A stretch of DNA of 21,189 nt from Saccoglossus kowalevskii (Eukaryota; Hemichordata; Enteropneusta; Harrimaniidae). Shown here piece after piece: positions 20,246 to 21,189 of this stretch. The notes below the pieces were generated by a model. The model was given only the letters and a program-made list of their open reading frames with translations, was not told where the DNA came from and did not search any database. Both the position numbers and the translations under genes were made by a program. The stretch spans positions 1 through 21,189 of the forward strand of contig NW_003110204.1 in NCBI RefSeq assembly GCF_000003605.2. The letters run 5' to 3'. Position 1 is the first letter of the stretch; each line of letters opens with the position of its first letter.

Positions 20246-20696
20246 CTACAAGTATGATGAGTTGAATCAATGCATTGTAAAATGATTCCCCAAATGGAAG
20301 TTGTATTTACTAATATTAATAAGGTGCATCTAGTTGAAATGCGTAAAGATTATCTTGAATGTGCATGTGACAATGTACTCAAAGTCAGGTGAGAAAAAGC
20401 GTTTTTTCTAACATGATGTTCTGGAAAAATTCAAAGAATTGTCCAAATGCGAAGACATTTGAAAAAGGTTTAGGCTATAAAGCACCAGAGTAAAGTAAAG
20501 TACATAAGAATATGTGAACTGAATGCAGAGAACAATTAGTGAATTCAGATAGATATGGAAAAGAATTATAGTTACAAGGCACTCCCTTTGATATACCTTG
20601 AATTGAGAACTTGGTACCATGTAATGTCCAGTATGTTGTTATTATGTAAAACATGTTCAAACCTAAAGAAACTACAACATGAGAAGACCTATTTAC

Positions 20697-20948
20697 CTGT
20701 TGAGAAAGTACCTGTAGGCAAATCAGTTGAAGTAGAACTTTCAAATGTAGTTGTTGCACGTTCAGATGTTTTAGTTAGATCAGTCCCAAAAACCAAGGTA
20801 TAATCATTTCCTTCAGTGGCCGTTTCTTCTGTTGTAATAATGTTCTGAGTAGATTCAGTTTGAGCTAATGTTTCAAATGTTGCTTTGGTGGAAATTGGTG
20901 GCAATGTTGATGACACAACATCAGATGTTGTTTTTTCTGTTATAATTC
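20697..20948 (-). CDS. Exon copy x31 (most divergent intact copy)
   Basis: Open throughout. Changes are F2I, T6K, Q22K, E23A, T28L, K32E, T48N and S54F, the largest number of private residue changes in the array. Asn48 does not create an N-glycosylation sequon. The acceptor region is the TTCAGCTATC type. It is the first exon of the window in transcription order, and the extra divergence could mean it is nearer the 5' side of the array. Confidence 0.7.
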
Positions 20949-21189
20949 CTACAAGTATGATAGCTGAATCAATGCATTGTAAAATGATTCCCCAAATGGA
21001 AGTTGTATTTACTAATATTGATAAGGTGCATTTAGTTGAATTGCATAAAGATTATCTTGAATGTGCATGTGACAATGTACTCAAAGTCAGGTGGGAAAAA
21101 GCGTTTTTTCTAACATGATGTTCTGGTAAAATGAAAAGAATTGTCCAATTGTGAAGACATTTGAAAAAGATTTAGGCTATAAAGCACCA
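20949..21189 (-). other. Intron, cut by the right window edge
   Basis: The last 241 bases are the 3' part of another intron, with the same segments in the same order as in full-length introns. It mixes the gatagctgaat flank of class F units with the ttagttgaattgcat variant of the introns above class D exons. It is not noticeably decayed, so the array presumably continues to the right. Confidence 0.7.

Larger units (their letters stand above)
1..21189 (-). other. Mucin-like Thr/Ser-rich repeat gene, internal part
   Basis: I read the whole window as the interior of one gene on the minus strand. Thirty-one complete 252-bp exon copies and a 16-bp piece of another are separated by introns of 264-453 bp. 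Copies typically begin after TTGTAG and end at ACAG|GTAAAT, with both junctions after codon position 1. The 84-residue product has about 28 Thr, 11 Ser, 12 acidic and 3 basic residues, no Cys and no N-X-S/T sequon. Known Thr/Ser tandem-repeat proteins of this composition are extracellular, O-glycosylated mucins or cell-surface stalks; that role is inferred here. Start, signal peptide, anchor and 3' end are outside the window. Alternatives are a non-transcribed satellite derived from such an exon, or several neighbouring genes. The persistence of the open frame and splice sites through many substitutions favours a working gene. I do not recognise a named family. Confidence 0.7.
1..21189. repeat. 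Tandem array of ~704-bp units (coding macrosatellite)
   Basis: The window is filled from end to end by one repeat. Distances between successive exon acceptors, left to right, are 695, 703, 680, 704, 703, 680, 704, 704, 704, 680, 704, 516, 703, 516, 705, 704, 704, 516, 703, 704, 704, 703, 680, 704, 704, 680, 516, 699, 703, 704 and 703 bp. Differences between units are scattered substitutions plus a few shared indels, in exon and intron alike, which indicates recent amplification with continuing homogenisation. No terminal inverted repeats, target duplications or transposase-like frame accompany the unit, so this is unequal-exchange tandem duplication rather than a mobile element. Confidence 0.97.

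Noticed and set aside
460-20948. Mutually exclusive exon cassette of the kind seen in highly variable receptor genes
   Set aside because: The phase 1-1 exons would allow it, but the copies are low-complexity, nearly identical and lack a folded domain, so alternative choice would change little. No docking/selector-type pairing sequence was recognised. RNA data could reopen the question.
1-21189. CRISPR array, LTR or DNA transposon, or bacterial operon
   Set aside because: Repeats are ~0.7 kb and contiguous rather than short with unique spacers. There are no terminal repeats, no transposase or reverse transcriptase frame, and no long genes. The only coherent frame requires splicing.

Overview
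The window looks like a stretch of animal (metazoan, probably invertebrate) nuclear DNA. It is AT-rich, has no prokaryotic-style genes, and consists entirely of one tandem array of ~0.7-kb units. Each unit carries one minus-strand exon-like open segment of 252 bp bounded by GT..AG splice signals, plus a repeated intron. The species and the gene family cannot be named from the sequence alone.

Layout: 31 complete exon copies (named x1-x31 here from left to right; transcription runs right to left, so x31 comes first) and a 16-bp fragment of a further copy (x0) at the left edge. Unit spacings are ~703-705 bp (full form), 680 bp (24-bp intronic deletion, five copies) and 516 bp (185-bp intronic deletion, four copies), with 695 and 699 bp for two irregular units. 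The window starts inside an exon and ends inside an intron. No first exon, signal peptide, terminal domain, promoter or poly(A) site is visible.

Coding content: every exon starts after position 1 of a codon and ends after position 1 of a codon (phase 1-1), so any number of copies can be spliced together in frame. Each adds 84 residues that are about 46% Thr+Ser, acidic (about 12 D/E against 3 K/R), free of cysteine and free of N-glycosylation sequons. This is what a densely O-glycosylated mucin-like stalk looks like. The visible part alone would encode about 2,600 residues. Thirty of the 31 complete copies are open; x28 is frameshifted by five single-T losses that may be sequencing or assembly errors.

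Evolution: exons and introns are about equally similar between units, and blocks of 2-4 units recur (higher-order repeats). Several exons are recombinant mosaics. This is the pattern of unequal crossing-over and gene conversion in a coding macrosatellite. The leftmost intron is clearly more diverged than the rest, suggesting the array edge (the 3' side of the repeat region) lies just left of the window.

No mobile element, RNA gene, CRISPR array or second gene is supported.
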